Shown: piece by piece, positions 1 through 12,673 of the stretch
How the letters are laid out: each line of letters starts with the position of its first letter
Position numbering within the stretch: the stretch's first letter is position 1
From: Rotaria macrura
Lineage: Eukaryota; Rotifera; Eurotatoria; Philodinida; Philodinidae
Direction of reading: 5' to 3'
Length of the DNA stretch: 64,000 nt
NCBI GenBank assembly: GCA_900239685.1
Contig: OENT01000015.1
Span: 248,001-312,000 of the forward strand
Position numbers and translations under genes: made by a program
The notes under the pieces: generated by a model
Told to the model about the DNA's origin: nothing
Databases searched by the model: none
The model's input: only the letters and a program-made list of their open reading frames with translations

Positions 1-3000
1 CTATTTATCGAGAATCAATAAGAAATAAGTGACTGTGAACCTAGTGTAAACGACTCATTCATCAACTGCACGCATTAGTAATTCATGTGGTACCCGTAGT
101 TTTTCATAATATTTTATTGACTTGAAGAAAAATCGAACTGATGTCTTCATTCATCAATTAAAGAAAATTACGATTGGTCATACACTAAAGCTGCTCACAA
201 ATGATATCATAATTCATTTTAGCAATTTTGTCTGTCTATTTAATTCAGCACGAAAATAGCTCCTATTTAATGCTTTTTTTGAGTATGCTAATGAACATCT
301 CATATTTGCGCAGTTAAAATGATTCATCGGTTAATATTGCAATTGAATGTCGTTATTAGTCTTCATATGTTGAATATATGTTATTATAATATGAATTACC
401 AATTCTTCAAGGAGAACTTTGTAGTACATCGAAAAAGAATGTCGGATTATGAAAAGAACACATGCATTTTTTGTGAAGGTTTATTCGCCGTAATACAAGA
501 ATTGTTTGAATTTCACGATAGATTAGTTTTTTATCACATTTCTTAAAATTCATACGATCGTGTTGATACTCATAATATATCGTTTATAAAGACAGTTAAT
601 CAAATGAAAATTTTTCAATTTCTAAATATTGTTTGATATAGATTTAGAGTATTTTACGTTTTATCTAATTAGTATGTTTGTTTCACTATTGTAGTTATGT
701 TTCATCTAATTCACATGAACGTCTTTCTGCATAAAAACACTTTGTGGTGTTTTTTGACTAAATTTATTTTGAATGCTATTACAGTAAACTTCGAATATAT
801 TTCATTGAATTATTCATATGCATGATATAATTGATGACAAAAGAATTTTATTAAAATGAAATGTTTTTCTACTCGAAGCTTTATGCTCATAATATATCAA
901 CTCGATTTTTTTCGTTGCTCATTCAAGCAAATCATTCAATGAATCATTACTTTGCGTGTGAAACTCTGCTTTTGTAGAATAAAAAGACACTCTGAATTGA
1001 TTTCGAATTTAACTAATTCCTTGTAATACAATAGTTAAAAAAACATAAGTACACAGCAGGCTAATCAACATTTATTCTGAAATTAAAATCAATGTCGTAT
1101 AGAATTTGTTTCATTTTTCGACAATAAAGATTTTAGAGATTTATAACGGTAGAACAAAAGACAATATTTAAATTATCTGTGAAGTTCATAAAGCTGAACA
1201 ACGGTGTATTTACGAGAGAAACTTTTCTTTACACATATTATTGAGAGAAGAAAAGTTTTTTTTTAACTTTCAAAATGTACTAATGGAAATAAGTAAAAGA
1301 TGTTATTCTAAGCATCAAGATTTTAATATAAGGTAAAATTTTAATTTACGCTTTAAATCAATGCTCAATATTCTTAAAATACATCAGCATTGTCACTGAA
1401 AAGTACTTGAATAATAATTATATCATCTGTTAATGTCTAGAAAACCATGAAGAAAAAATCATGAAATGAAAAACTGAAGCAATGAATAACGAATGAGAAA
1501 CTTTAAGAATCGATGAACTACGTGAAATAAATTCCTATTATAATTTTTAGTTTTTCTCCATATTGTATTGTGTAATATTCAACCTATTTTTTATGATAGG
1601 AGAAACAAAATACTTTTGTCTATATTTATTCACAATGATATAAATTCTACATCAACTAGAAGGCATTCTAGTTTATCTAGATACTTGATGTACGTTTGAA
1701 TCACGAAAATGAAATTTTCTCAAACCTAAACTCAGCTTAGCAATCTATCATATTAGTCAATTGAATTTTAATTATAAAGTTATAAATTCATCATACACTC
1801 ATCGTCGAATAAGTTCAAATATTTGAATTCAAACGTGAATTTCTACTTTCCAGTTAACACATTATCACTATGAAGCTATTGTAGCTGAGAATGTAACTTA
1901 AATTAATATTTGCGAACACTACTCATTTACAGTCAGAAATGTGTTATCGTTCTTTGATTTACAGTTTCATATCTATAAAAAAAAACTGCTAATGAATGTA
2001 GTGGTTGTATAAATTCTATCCTGGCTGGATACTTATAATTGTTCTTTAGTAGAATTGAACTATTCCTTTTAAAGTAGGCAATGATTGTCTCGGAAAAAAT
2101 CCCCAAGAAGCTATTTTAACATCGTCAAATTTTGAGATTCTATTCAAAACAACACATTAAATCATATCATTAATATGTCTGTTTATTAAAATTTAATATT
2201 TGCGCGATCAATGAATTGACTTGCTGAAGTGTCTGTAGAGGAAATTAAAAGTTTCCAATGTTTTCAACATGTATAGGGAACAAGATAGGTTATTTGGATG
2301 TTTTCTTGTGACGAGTACATTTATTTATATTGTTTATTCGTTTATAATACTAACTACAAAAAATATTCGTTGTTTTTCTTTTTCTTGACTAGTTTTAAAA
2401 AACAAATTCATCAGATGGAAGAAAAATAAACGGATGCTGTGATTACAGAGACAATGAAAATGGAAAAATCATGCGTTCAATAAGCAGATTTACTAAATGA
2501 AATGGTTTTTTTTATCATACTTTGAAAATCAAAGAATATTTTTGAACGTATGCTAATCTTAAATAGAAGTTAGGAAACAGTTGAATAAATGATTATTACA
2601 AATGAAACCATTCGTTCAAAAAGACATCTTATTATCAATCTTTTGAATAACTTTTTATCGACGATAGGGATCACCATTGAGTTAATGCGATGAACTATAC
2701 AGTCTTTATGTAGTTGTAAATTACCTTACTATTGATTCATTAGCAAATGTTGATTGATAAATATTAAGAATCAGAAAAGCAGATTATCATCTATCAAATC
2801 TGTATAGCTTTTGACTGAAATCAATGTCAAAAATGTAATTGAAGTGATTATTTTGAGAGTCACTGTTCGTTTGATTTCTTATTTATATCTCTAGGTCGAT
2901 ATCTTTGATAACTTAAGTCGTTTTCAAATGGTAAGATGATCATAAGACAGTCAATTTATAAAACTGATACATTAATCTAGCAAAGAAAACGCTATTGACT

Positions 3001-6000
3001 ATCATCGAGCAATGTGTCATTATTCATGGTTGACTAGAGCGACTTACAATAAATGAGTAGAAGATTATTCCAGATAAAAAGTCACCACAAAATCGAATTC
3101 ATTATCTCAGTTTCGTACAACTAAAACTATAAACAACATATAATGACACAAGCATAAATTTCAAGATTCACTATGGCTTAGATATGTGTAATTTTTCCGA
3201 TTGATTTTCATCCTCCAAGTATGAAATGTTCGCCGTTATTTGAGTTGTACAAAACTAGTCTATGGCATGAAATAGATAAAATAACTGGAGTTGTCAAGAA
3301 AAAAAAATTATAAAAGTTAAATTAAATCGTTCATGTTAATCAAGAAATATCTAACTACAGAATTATGCATTTTTCATCCATATTTAAACAGTATTAAAGA
3401 ATACATAATTTCTAAAACGAAACGACTACTAAAAACGATGGGAAAAAATCAAATAGATCCTGCAATATTTCACACAGTTCAATTTTTTCAAGCAGATTTC
3501 TATTGATAAACAATAATTATTATTTCTTTTTCAATTAATATATCGACATTTTAGTCATCACTGTTTATTTTTCATTAACAGGGATTATTTTAGCGACGAC
3601 TACTATCAACTAACAATGGTTTCAACTAAGTATTTTTTCTTTTCGAAATGCATTTGACTTACTTGAGAATTATAGATGATTTTATTAGGACAGATGTACC
3701 ATGTAAGCTCTGTTGTTGTAATGTTGGTCCATCTACTCATTCGAAGTATGCCTTCAGATTAATGATATCGTCATTTGATTGCTCGAATGTATTATATGGT
3801 AAACGGAAAAAATCTTCTGTCTCAACTATTTCAGTAAATAAGGATAGAAGAATAGAAGGTTGGCACATACCCATATAGCTCTGAGAACATGTCTCTATAA
3901 AAGATATTAATCAGGGCAAATGCTCAAATATATTTTATTGAAAAACGTTCAAAAAAATATAGTTCCAAATAGAGGTATCTTGCAAAAAGAAAAGAGTAGC
4001 GACTAAACGTGACGTGATTTATTATTTCTGAAACCGTTGAAGTTTTTTTAAATAAACTTTGGTATATCTGTTGTTTTGTGAGGCTTTCTTAAAACTTGAG
4101 GCTGCAGATCAAGAACGTCAGATCCACTGGTCGATTTATTGAAGCTAAGCCGCACGAATGAGGAGAGTATTTAGACACGTATTTTTCTTCGACACAAAAT
4201 GTGTAAGTCTTTACGATGAAGGGTTTCAGCAAGTGTTGTGTGCTGAGGCTTATGGGTGTTTTAGAACAAGAAAAGAAAATGCAGTAAATATAATTTACAA
4301 TTATATTCTGGAAGTTCTAACTTTCGCTTACAAACATGAGCTGTTAATCAGAAAGCTTTTGGGCAAGATTTATGTTCACTTCCGTTCAATTGAAGAGCAT
4401 TTACAATGTCGTAAAACTGATGAGATAGGACCAAATTTTTCTTCAAGTTTAGTAAAAAATTTGTTGAAATACCTTCATCTTTTAAAAATGTTTAGTTAGT
4501 AGATTTTTCTTTTTATCCTATGAGCATTTTGATGGACATGCTCAGAATCTCTAGAGTGTTGTGCGCGTACTTTGATTCGATATTTCGCGACAACGTGTTC
4601 CTATTGAATTGAGCTCTAGCTTTTACTCAAGGATATGACAACATACATTTCTTGTGGGATTCATCCAACATAGAAGGATTTCTAATCAAAAAGTCAAATT
4701 TTCAAAAAAAAAGTGGGTATTTTTGACGAGCAGACGTTGAGATGCTAGTGGAAAAGCCGAGTAAATATTTAATAGTAAATTGTAAGGTTAATTCTTTTAT
4801 ATACAAGCTCATATCTAAATGAAGACCTCAACTTTCATAGTTTTGAATTGCCAGTCGAGCTATGGAAACTTAAAGAAAAAGATTCTGCTCAAATTAATTT
4901 TTCAAAAATCTTTCGTAGATGACTTCATATCATTTGAAGAAAAAAACGGACACAGTTTCTAGGTCCATATTTACATGTTTAGTTTTGAAAATGCATCGTA
5001 TATGCAAGTCTATTTACTTTAATTTGGTTTCCTCTATTCATTTTTATGTTTCTTTCCATTCTTATCACTATAGTTCAAAGTTATAAATTTTATTTGACAG
5101 CACTTTTAAATTTTGAATGTATACTATTAGTGTGAGCTATTACATTGTATAACTTTATATAATCTCTATAATAATGAACATTATGCGTCGAAACTCTTTC
5201 TCTTTTTTTTGGTTGAATATGATGAACGAAATAATTATAATCATTCGTTCGAATAAATTGTCCTTCTCTTTTGAGAATTCCTAGTACAGATACGTTTGAA
5301 TTTCGTGTCTTTCTTGTGTAGATTTTTGTTGAGCTGTCCTATTAGACTTTAAGTACATTCGAAATCGGCTATATCTGACTCAACATAATCTTATGTTCTT
5401 AATATCTCACGAGAAGATCATGAGAAATTATGTCTAAAAATCTCCAATGATAAGTAACATTACATAATGTATACTCTGTTGATGATAGCTTTTATACAAG
5501 CATCTTTCTTGTATGTCAAAATATACATTGAATATAAGATAAGAAATTATACATTTGTGTGCACTATTTGACGATAAAGGTCGTCGAGACTTGCAATAAA
5601 TATAAATTAGAATACCTAGAAGTTCAATCTTCGATAGCCATATTTGTCAATAGTAACGTTTATCCTCCAAAACTTTTTCTTCGTTGCTTATGTAATCATT
5701 CGTTTCTTTGTTCTTGAGTATGCTTGATTCTGTTATCTTTAGAGTTTCTCTTTGGAATACTAAACAATCTTGAACACGTTTTTTACGTCTTCGCCAATGT
5801 CACTGAATCAATCACAGAATAGATTTTTAGAAGTCGTTTTGTTGCTGTCTTACATACGAAATGCTCTAATAATAGTTGAGCATTGAACCGTTTTTGTAAT
5901 AGTATCAACTATCATTCTGTGTCTTTTGTTGATTGGTGATTTGATCAGATTTAAAATCAATAAGAACCTTTTTCTTTTCTTTTACTAGTTCATTAATAGT

Positions 6001-6155
6001 TAAATATCATTCGATGTTCTTATTAAAACTAAAGTTAATAAAATCTGACTATTTTCTTCGATATAAATTAACTTTAAATTATTTCGTGTATTTTCTTATC
6101 GAATAAGGTTAAGATACAAACGAATTTATGAAGAGATGACAACATAGCATTTTTC
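1..6155. other. Gene-poor AT-rich region, no supported gene
   Basis: I find no gene with recognisable homology here on either strand. Two short open frames on the plus strand stand out, 3648-3878 (76 codons) and 4158-4499 (113 codons). The second is the longest open frame in this interval, but it matches no family I know, is cysteine-scattered rather than domain-like, and has no flanking exons with consistent splice phase. The rest is AT-rich with short homopolymer runs. It could be intergenic DNA, a very long intron, or deeply decayed duplicated sequence like that found just to the right. Confidence 0.6.
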
Positions 6156-6557
6156 TTATTTCTTGATGTGTCTTCGTAGTTCGTTTTCAACTTTAACTTG
6201 GGTTAGTATTTCAAGCAACGATTCTATTTTAACACCAAGAATACCATTATCTTCTAAGTCACCTCTGTACTCGTCTAACATCGTCCTATGATTTGGCTTG
6301 GCTTTTGTTTCGTCTAAACAAACGGACGAGACCAACTAGTATAGTAAAAACTAGATATATTGAATCTAACTAAACATCCAATCACCCTGTGTCATATCTA
6401 GTGTCCATCTTTGATTACTATTACAAGCACCGATTCTCTGACATTGAGGTCCAAATTCACATGTTCATTGGCCAGTAAAGTAATCAGGTGATGAACGAGA
6501 AAGAATCTTGTATGGTTTCATTTTCTTACTTACAAATGGATTTTTCTGAAACAACGT
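6156..6557 (-). pseudogene. Decayed Chibby (CBY1) paralog with lost start codon and in-frame TGA
   Basis: This is a second copy of the CBY1 gene found at 8291-8715, on the same strand. Exon 1 (6557-6371) aligns codon for codon with CBY1 exon 1, 62 codons without a gap. The start codon position holds ACG instead of ATG (6557-6555) and codon 31 is TGA (6467-6465). The diagnostic stretch reads FGPQCQRIG then LDMTQGDWM, against LGPQYQAID and FDIAHGDWI in CBY1. The intron (6370-6314, GT...TAG) is at the same codon and phase 1 as in CBY1. Exon 2 (6313-6156) keeps EDNGIL, SLLEIL and NELRR and ends in TAA at the position of the CBY1 stop, with a net loss of four codons near the coiled-coil start. No frameshift is visible. 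Best read as a young pseudogene. A functional gene using another first exon is possible, but the TGA argues against it. Confidence 0.85.
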
Positions 6558-6637
6558 TTGTTATAATCGAATCATATTACCTTTGAAAAGGAAAACTAGG
6601 CAAATTTGGTGAAGTCTGTACAAAACGATTTTTATCT

Positions 6638-6853
6638 TTATTGAATAATCTTTCTGAAAAAAACTTGCGATGCTTCATAAACACGTTTACTGGATTCGTT
6701 AAATCCTATTGAGTAAATAATCTGATTGATCATCGACACGAATTCATATTATTTTATGTTGTTTATGATATGAATCAATGTTGTGTTAATAGAAAAATAA
6801 TATTCTTTCTTGATAGTCATCTGAGTTATTGAATGCGATGCAGATGTTTGTTA
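6638..6853 (-). pseudogene. Relic of the MORN1 3' end (last two exons)
   Basis: Just upstream of the Chibby relic lies degraded sequence matching the end of MORN1. The minus-strand frame ending at TAA (6640-6638) keeps the pattern F-N-x-S-x-x-x-V-Y and the terminal Gln-stop of the MORN1 last exon, with a length difference of two codons. About 55 bp further upstream, 6805-6853 resembles the preceding MORN1 exon at nucleotide level (9005-9078; functional intron 53 bp). The spacing from this stop to the Chibby-relic start is 80 bp, against 108 bp in the functional pair. Order, orientation and spacing therefore match a tandem duplicate of the MORN1-CBY1 block. A weaker match to the next exon may lie around 7150-7200. 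Identity is low, so the call rests on synteny as much as on sequence. Confidence 0.55.
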
Positions 6854-8290
6854 GATAGACATTTGTAGCGTCAAGTAGAAGAAAAGGAACGGACACAAGA
6901 CGAATGATAAAATCTATTACTAATTCGAAATGATTTAGAACAATTCAGTTTGCCTAAAAAAGTTCATTTGAGAAAGAATGATTGTGAAAAGTCATTTTCT
7001 TCATAGGAATTGATTGAATTTATATACCTGTACATAAGTGAAATGATGTCAATTGTAGAAAGTTTCAAATTCAATTATGTGTACTACATTGGGTCTCTTT
7101 TATTTTCTATGAAAATTTTCGATGTTGATAGATGAACAGAAAAGTATTTCATATCTGTTGTTTCTCGTTCGCATTAATACGAAATACCTAGAAAATAGAA
7201 TGTCTGAAGTTTATGTTTGTACTGAGAATTGTGATACAACTCCAACGTTTTACTCTAACAAAAAAGGATGCATCATCAAATAAAGATGCGAGCGAAAGCG
7301 TACGTACTCTTGTTGCTAAATCGTCAACCATTTCATATCTTATTCGAATTTGCTTTTCTTATGTATGAAAATTTGAAATTAGATATTTAGCCAGATATTG
7401 TTGATTGTACAAATCTTATATTTATTTTACTTACGTATATCAATGTACTTGTACTGAGTGTTAGAGCAAAAATTTTCTCAGTTGCTTAATAATGAACTAT
7501 ACTGTCGATATAATTTGAAATTACTTTTGCAGTGGTAAATATTGTGTCATATTTTATCATTATTTTCTTTTGAAAGGAATTCAATTGAAGTAAAGCAGTA
7601 ACCTATCGTTTTTCAGTAGAACTTGATTCAATAAACAGAAGTATTAATACAGTATCATTTGTATGCAAAAAATCCATGCCGAATCGTATTACATATAGAA
7701 TTGCTTTGAGAGAAGTTTTTACATGCCTATTGGTAAATATAACGATCTATTGATTCTGGTACAGGAATTTATTATTGATCGAACGTCTAATACAAGTCGA
7801 GTGCATATATGTATATATATTTATATAATGTTCTCTTCAGTAATCAATAATCTATTCATTCGATCTCGTTGAATTATTCTAAAATTCAACGTCGTCGACT
7901 TTTCTAATGATTTTGATAGAATAGAAAATATCAATAGAGAATTTTTCTGTCCCGTCAAGTTCCCAATATTCAATTTGACATATAAACAACAAAGGTATGT
8001 TAAGATACACATTTATTAATAAGTAAATCAAATACATTTAATTTTCTTACAATTATATGCATGCGTGTCGAATTATATACGATAAAAAACGATCGTTATA
8101 TTTATTTTGAGTGATATTTGCATTTTAATTTACTTAAAGCATGTCTACAAAAAGCGATGAAATGTTTCCCGATCTACCATTGAGTCTTTTTTTTCTCTGC
8201 ATCACAGTTGATGTGTCTAACAACATTAATTACACATTGAAAAAAATATATATATATGTTCCAGAAAAACAAATGCAACTTGTTCAAATC
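6854..8290. other. AT-rich spacer, probably mostly decayed duplicate of MORN1
   Basis: No intact gene. If the duplicated block was MORN1-CBY1, the remaining MORN1 exons should have occupied this interval, but it is too short for the whole gene and only doubtful traces are visible (about 7150-7200, and a minus-strand open frame at 7821-8012 with no recognisable MORN repeat). A short TA-rich microsatellite lies near 7805-7828. Confidence 0.4.
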
Positions 8291-8715
8291 CTAGTTATTA
8301 CTAGGTCGTCGAAGTTCATGTTCAGCAGTGACTTCAGCAAGCATTTCGAGTAGAATGTCCAATTTAGTTCGAAGAATATTATTATCTTCTTCTAATTCAC
8401 GTTTTTTCTTTTCTAATTTCGACATCTCACGAGCACTAACTTCTGTATTGACTATTCCATCTATATAAGCAATTGAAGAAAATCAGAAACAATATAATTA
8501 TTAAAATCATCCACAAAAGAAATATTACCAGCTATCCAATCGCCGTGTGCAATATCGAATGCCAGTGTTTGATTTCCAATACGAACATCGATTGCTTGAT
8601 ATTGTGGTCCAAGTTCACGTGCAAGTTCTTCGGCAGGTAATTTAAGTGGTGAACGTGAAACAACTTTACGAGGTTTTGTTTTTCGAATAGAAAATGAACT
8701 GCGAAGAAACGACAT
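8291..8715 (-). CDS. Chibby homolog (CBY1), two exons, 118 aa
   Basis: Chibby is a small coiled-coil protein of the ciliary base (distal appendages of the mother centriole) and, in vertebrates, an antagonist of beta-catenin. Two exons: 8715-8529 and 8460-8291, joined by a 68-bp phase-1 GT-AG intron, give 118 codons plus TAG. Human CBY1 is 126 aa. Diagnostic features are the N-terminal MSFLRSSFSIRKTKPRK (compare human MPFFGNTFSPKKTPPRK), the central ELGPQYQ and GDWIA motifs (human GQWIA), and the C-terminal coiled coil with EEDNNILRTKLDILLEML followed by E(V)TAE, which matches the human EENNLLRLKVDILLDMLSESTAE almost position by position. The tail after the coiled coil is shorter than in vertebrates. 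The start is the first ATG and matches the family N terminus. It lies 108 bp downstream of the MORN1 stop on the same strand, and a decayed copy sits 1.7 kb further downstream. Confidence 0.93.
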
Positions 8716-8823
8716 GTGTTATTTGTTTTTCTTATGATGATTCAATCTGGAGAAAAACAACGGAGTCAAAAAAATATATTAATAATATTATTACAATAAA
8801 GAAAATCTATCGATTGATTTATT
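8716..8823 (-). promoter_or_regulatory. Short MORN1-CBY1 spacer with poly(A) signal and a solo splice acceptor
   Basis: Only 108 bp separate the MORN1 stop from the CBY1 start. AATAAA begins immediately after the MORN1 stop (8823-8818). Close to CBY1 a pyrimidine-rich tract ends in TTTTTCTCCAG (AG at 8748-8747), leaving a 31-nt leader before the CBY1 ATG, with no obvious donor of its own nearby. That arrangement is what a spliced-leader acceptor inside an operon would look like. Bdelloids are known to use spliced-leader trans-splicing. An unseen 5' UTR exon joined by ordinary cis-splicing is the alternative. Confidence 0.4.
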
Positions 8824-10925
<2,102 letters not shown>

Positions 10926-12673
10926 ATTTTCTTTATCAACAGTACAAAAAAGATGCGCTCAGTTGGCACCATGGGAATCGACTCCAGCCATGACAACACT
11001 AAAAACTAATCAGGCCAAATTGTATTTTTAGCAGTAAAGTGATCGATGAATCAATAAATATTTACAATAATTAATTATGTGTTTTTGTTTTTTGTCGTAA
11101 TAAAAATGATGGCAATGGCGCTAGGGGTCACACAGCTGTTGTTTCATCCAATAGGTTCTCTTTCTAGCACGAAAAAACAAAGGTCTGCTTATTCATTCTT
11201 TCTTCGAAATTCAATAAATTTTCCTATTGTGTATTTACGTTACGAGAGTAAAAGTCATCAGGTTTAAAAACAAAATATGTATTGTGTATTCACAGTTTTT
11301 ATTCATTTTTAAAAATACTTTGCATTATCATTCTAAATTCATCGCATCGCTTCTAAAATCCCATGAAAGCAACTTATATAACAGTGAAAAAATTCACCAA
11401 TAGATATACTCATTGTAATCAATATAAAAAAAATCAAGCGACCGTTTCTTTTTGTCTGACATAGTCAGAATACAGGCTTGGTTGAAAAAATTGACCAACG
11501 TTTTTTTGCAATAGTTTAAATGTAACATAGTTTCAAGCAATGTCTACATGATGGTAACAAAAATGATTTGAATTTCTTAAGTTGATTTGTTTTGCATTAG
11601 CAGAGTACTACTAGATTAGTACAAATATTCATAGAATACTTCTTTTGTATTGGAACGAACCGAGAAAACTAAACTTGTAAAAGAACATGTTGATCGAATA
11701 TTTTTCTAGGACAGAAAACCTCTATTATTTGAAGCTTTCTTATTTTCAAATAAGAAGCAGAACTATATCGTTTACAACTTGAGATGAACTACTAGGCGAA
11801 CAATAGAAAATATTTCGAGAAGCGAAGATGCACATAGAGAGTTCTGTTCCAATAGATTTACTTATTTAACTGTCATTTTTCGTTTTTCGATCTTCTTTTT
11901 CACTATAGAATACAATGTAACATGAGACAAAAACAGAGAACTTTTCTAAACATGACATAGACAATTTATACTTCATGTTTTGCATTGATACATTAGTAGA
12001 ACCTGATTCAGAGATATTTCAAAAATTAACAAGATAGAATTTGATATAAATTGAAAGCAATACTGAAAGTTCATGCTCACTCTTGATTAACGATTCTTTT
12101 GATCTGCGCTCTTATAGATGAGATTTGGTGAATCATTATTTTTGACTAGATCTATTTTCTGCGTATGTGTCAAATGCAGTCAACGAACTTTTCCTGAAAA
12201 CGTTTTTGTTCACGACCGAATTCAAGTGATTATTAAGATAGACATGATTTCGTTTTGTTTCGATCCATTTCAGTCGAGTAAATTATGATACATCATTTCA
12301 TACGAAAGTAATCTAATGTCCTCTAGAGAAATAATCGATAGTCTTAATGTTTTGAACAAATAGATTACAGTTGCAACATGCTCGATTAAAGAATACTATA
12401 TTCACATATCTTACTCCTGCCGATCAAATAAAACAGTTCTCTTCTATTCAATCTATTGTATTCACTGAAGTAAATGGAGCATTTGTCTACGAAATCCATA
12501 AATAAGATAAACACATCATTCATCTTGTTGAACTTTGTCTGCCCAGGTCGCCCCCACGTAATTCCTTTTCTTTTTCATCATTACATAAAAGAAAGAACTA
12601 CGTTTGAAATTTGATAAGAATATATTCTTTTATTGTTTTCTTTTTATTTTGCTGTTTGTTGTATTACAAAGCA
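10926..12673. other. Intergenic region between MORN1 and SGPP (divergent promoters)
   Basis: No gene seen. MORN1 (minus) and SGPP (plus) diverge from here, so both promoters should lie within it. One short plus-strand open frame (11079-11267) lacks any recognisable feature. A GC-richer patch lies at 12538-12562, about 110 bp upstream of the SGPP start. I see no clear TATA box at a convincing distance. Confidence 0.5.

Noticed and set aside
4158-4499. 113-codon plus-strand open frame
   Set aside because: It is the longest orphan frame in the left end, but it has no recognisable domain, no neighbouring exons and unremarkable composition. Mentioned in the regional entry rather than called as a gene.
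6465-6467. TGA in the Chibby relic as a selenocysteine or readthrough codon
   Set aside because: The initiator is also lost (ACG), Chibby is not a selenoprotein family, and the aligned residue in CBY1 is an ordinary leucine.
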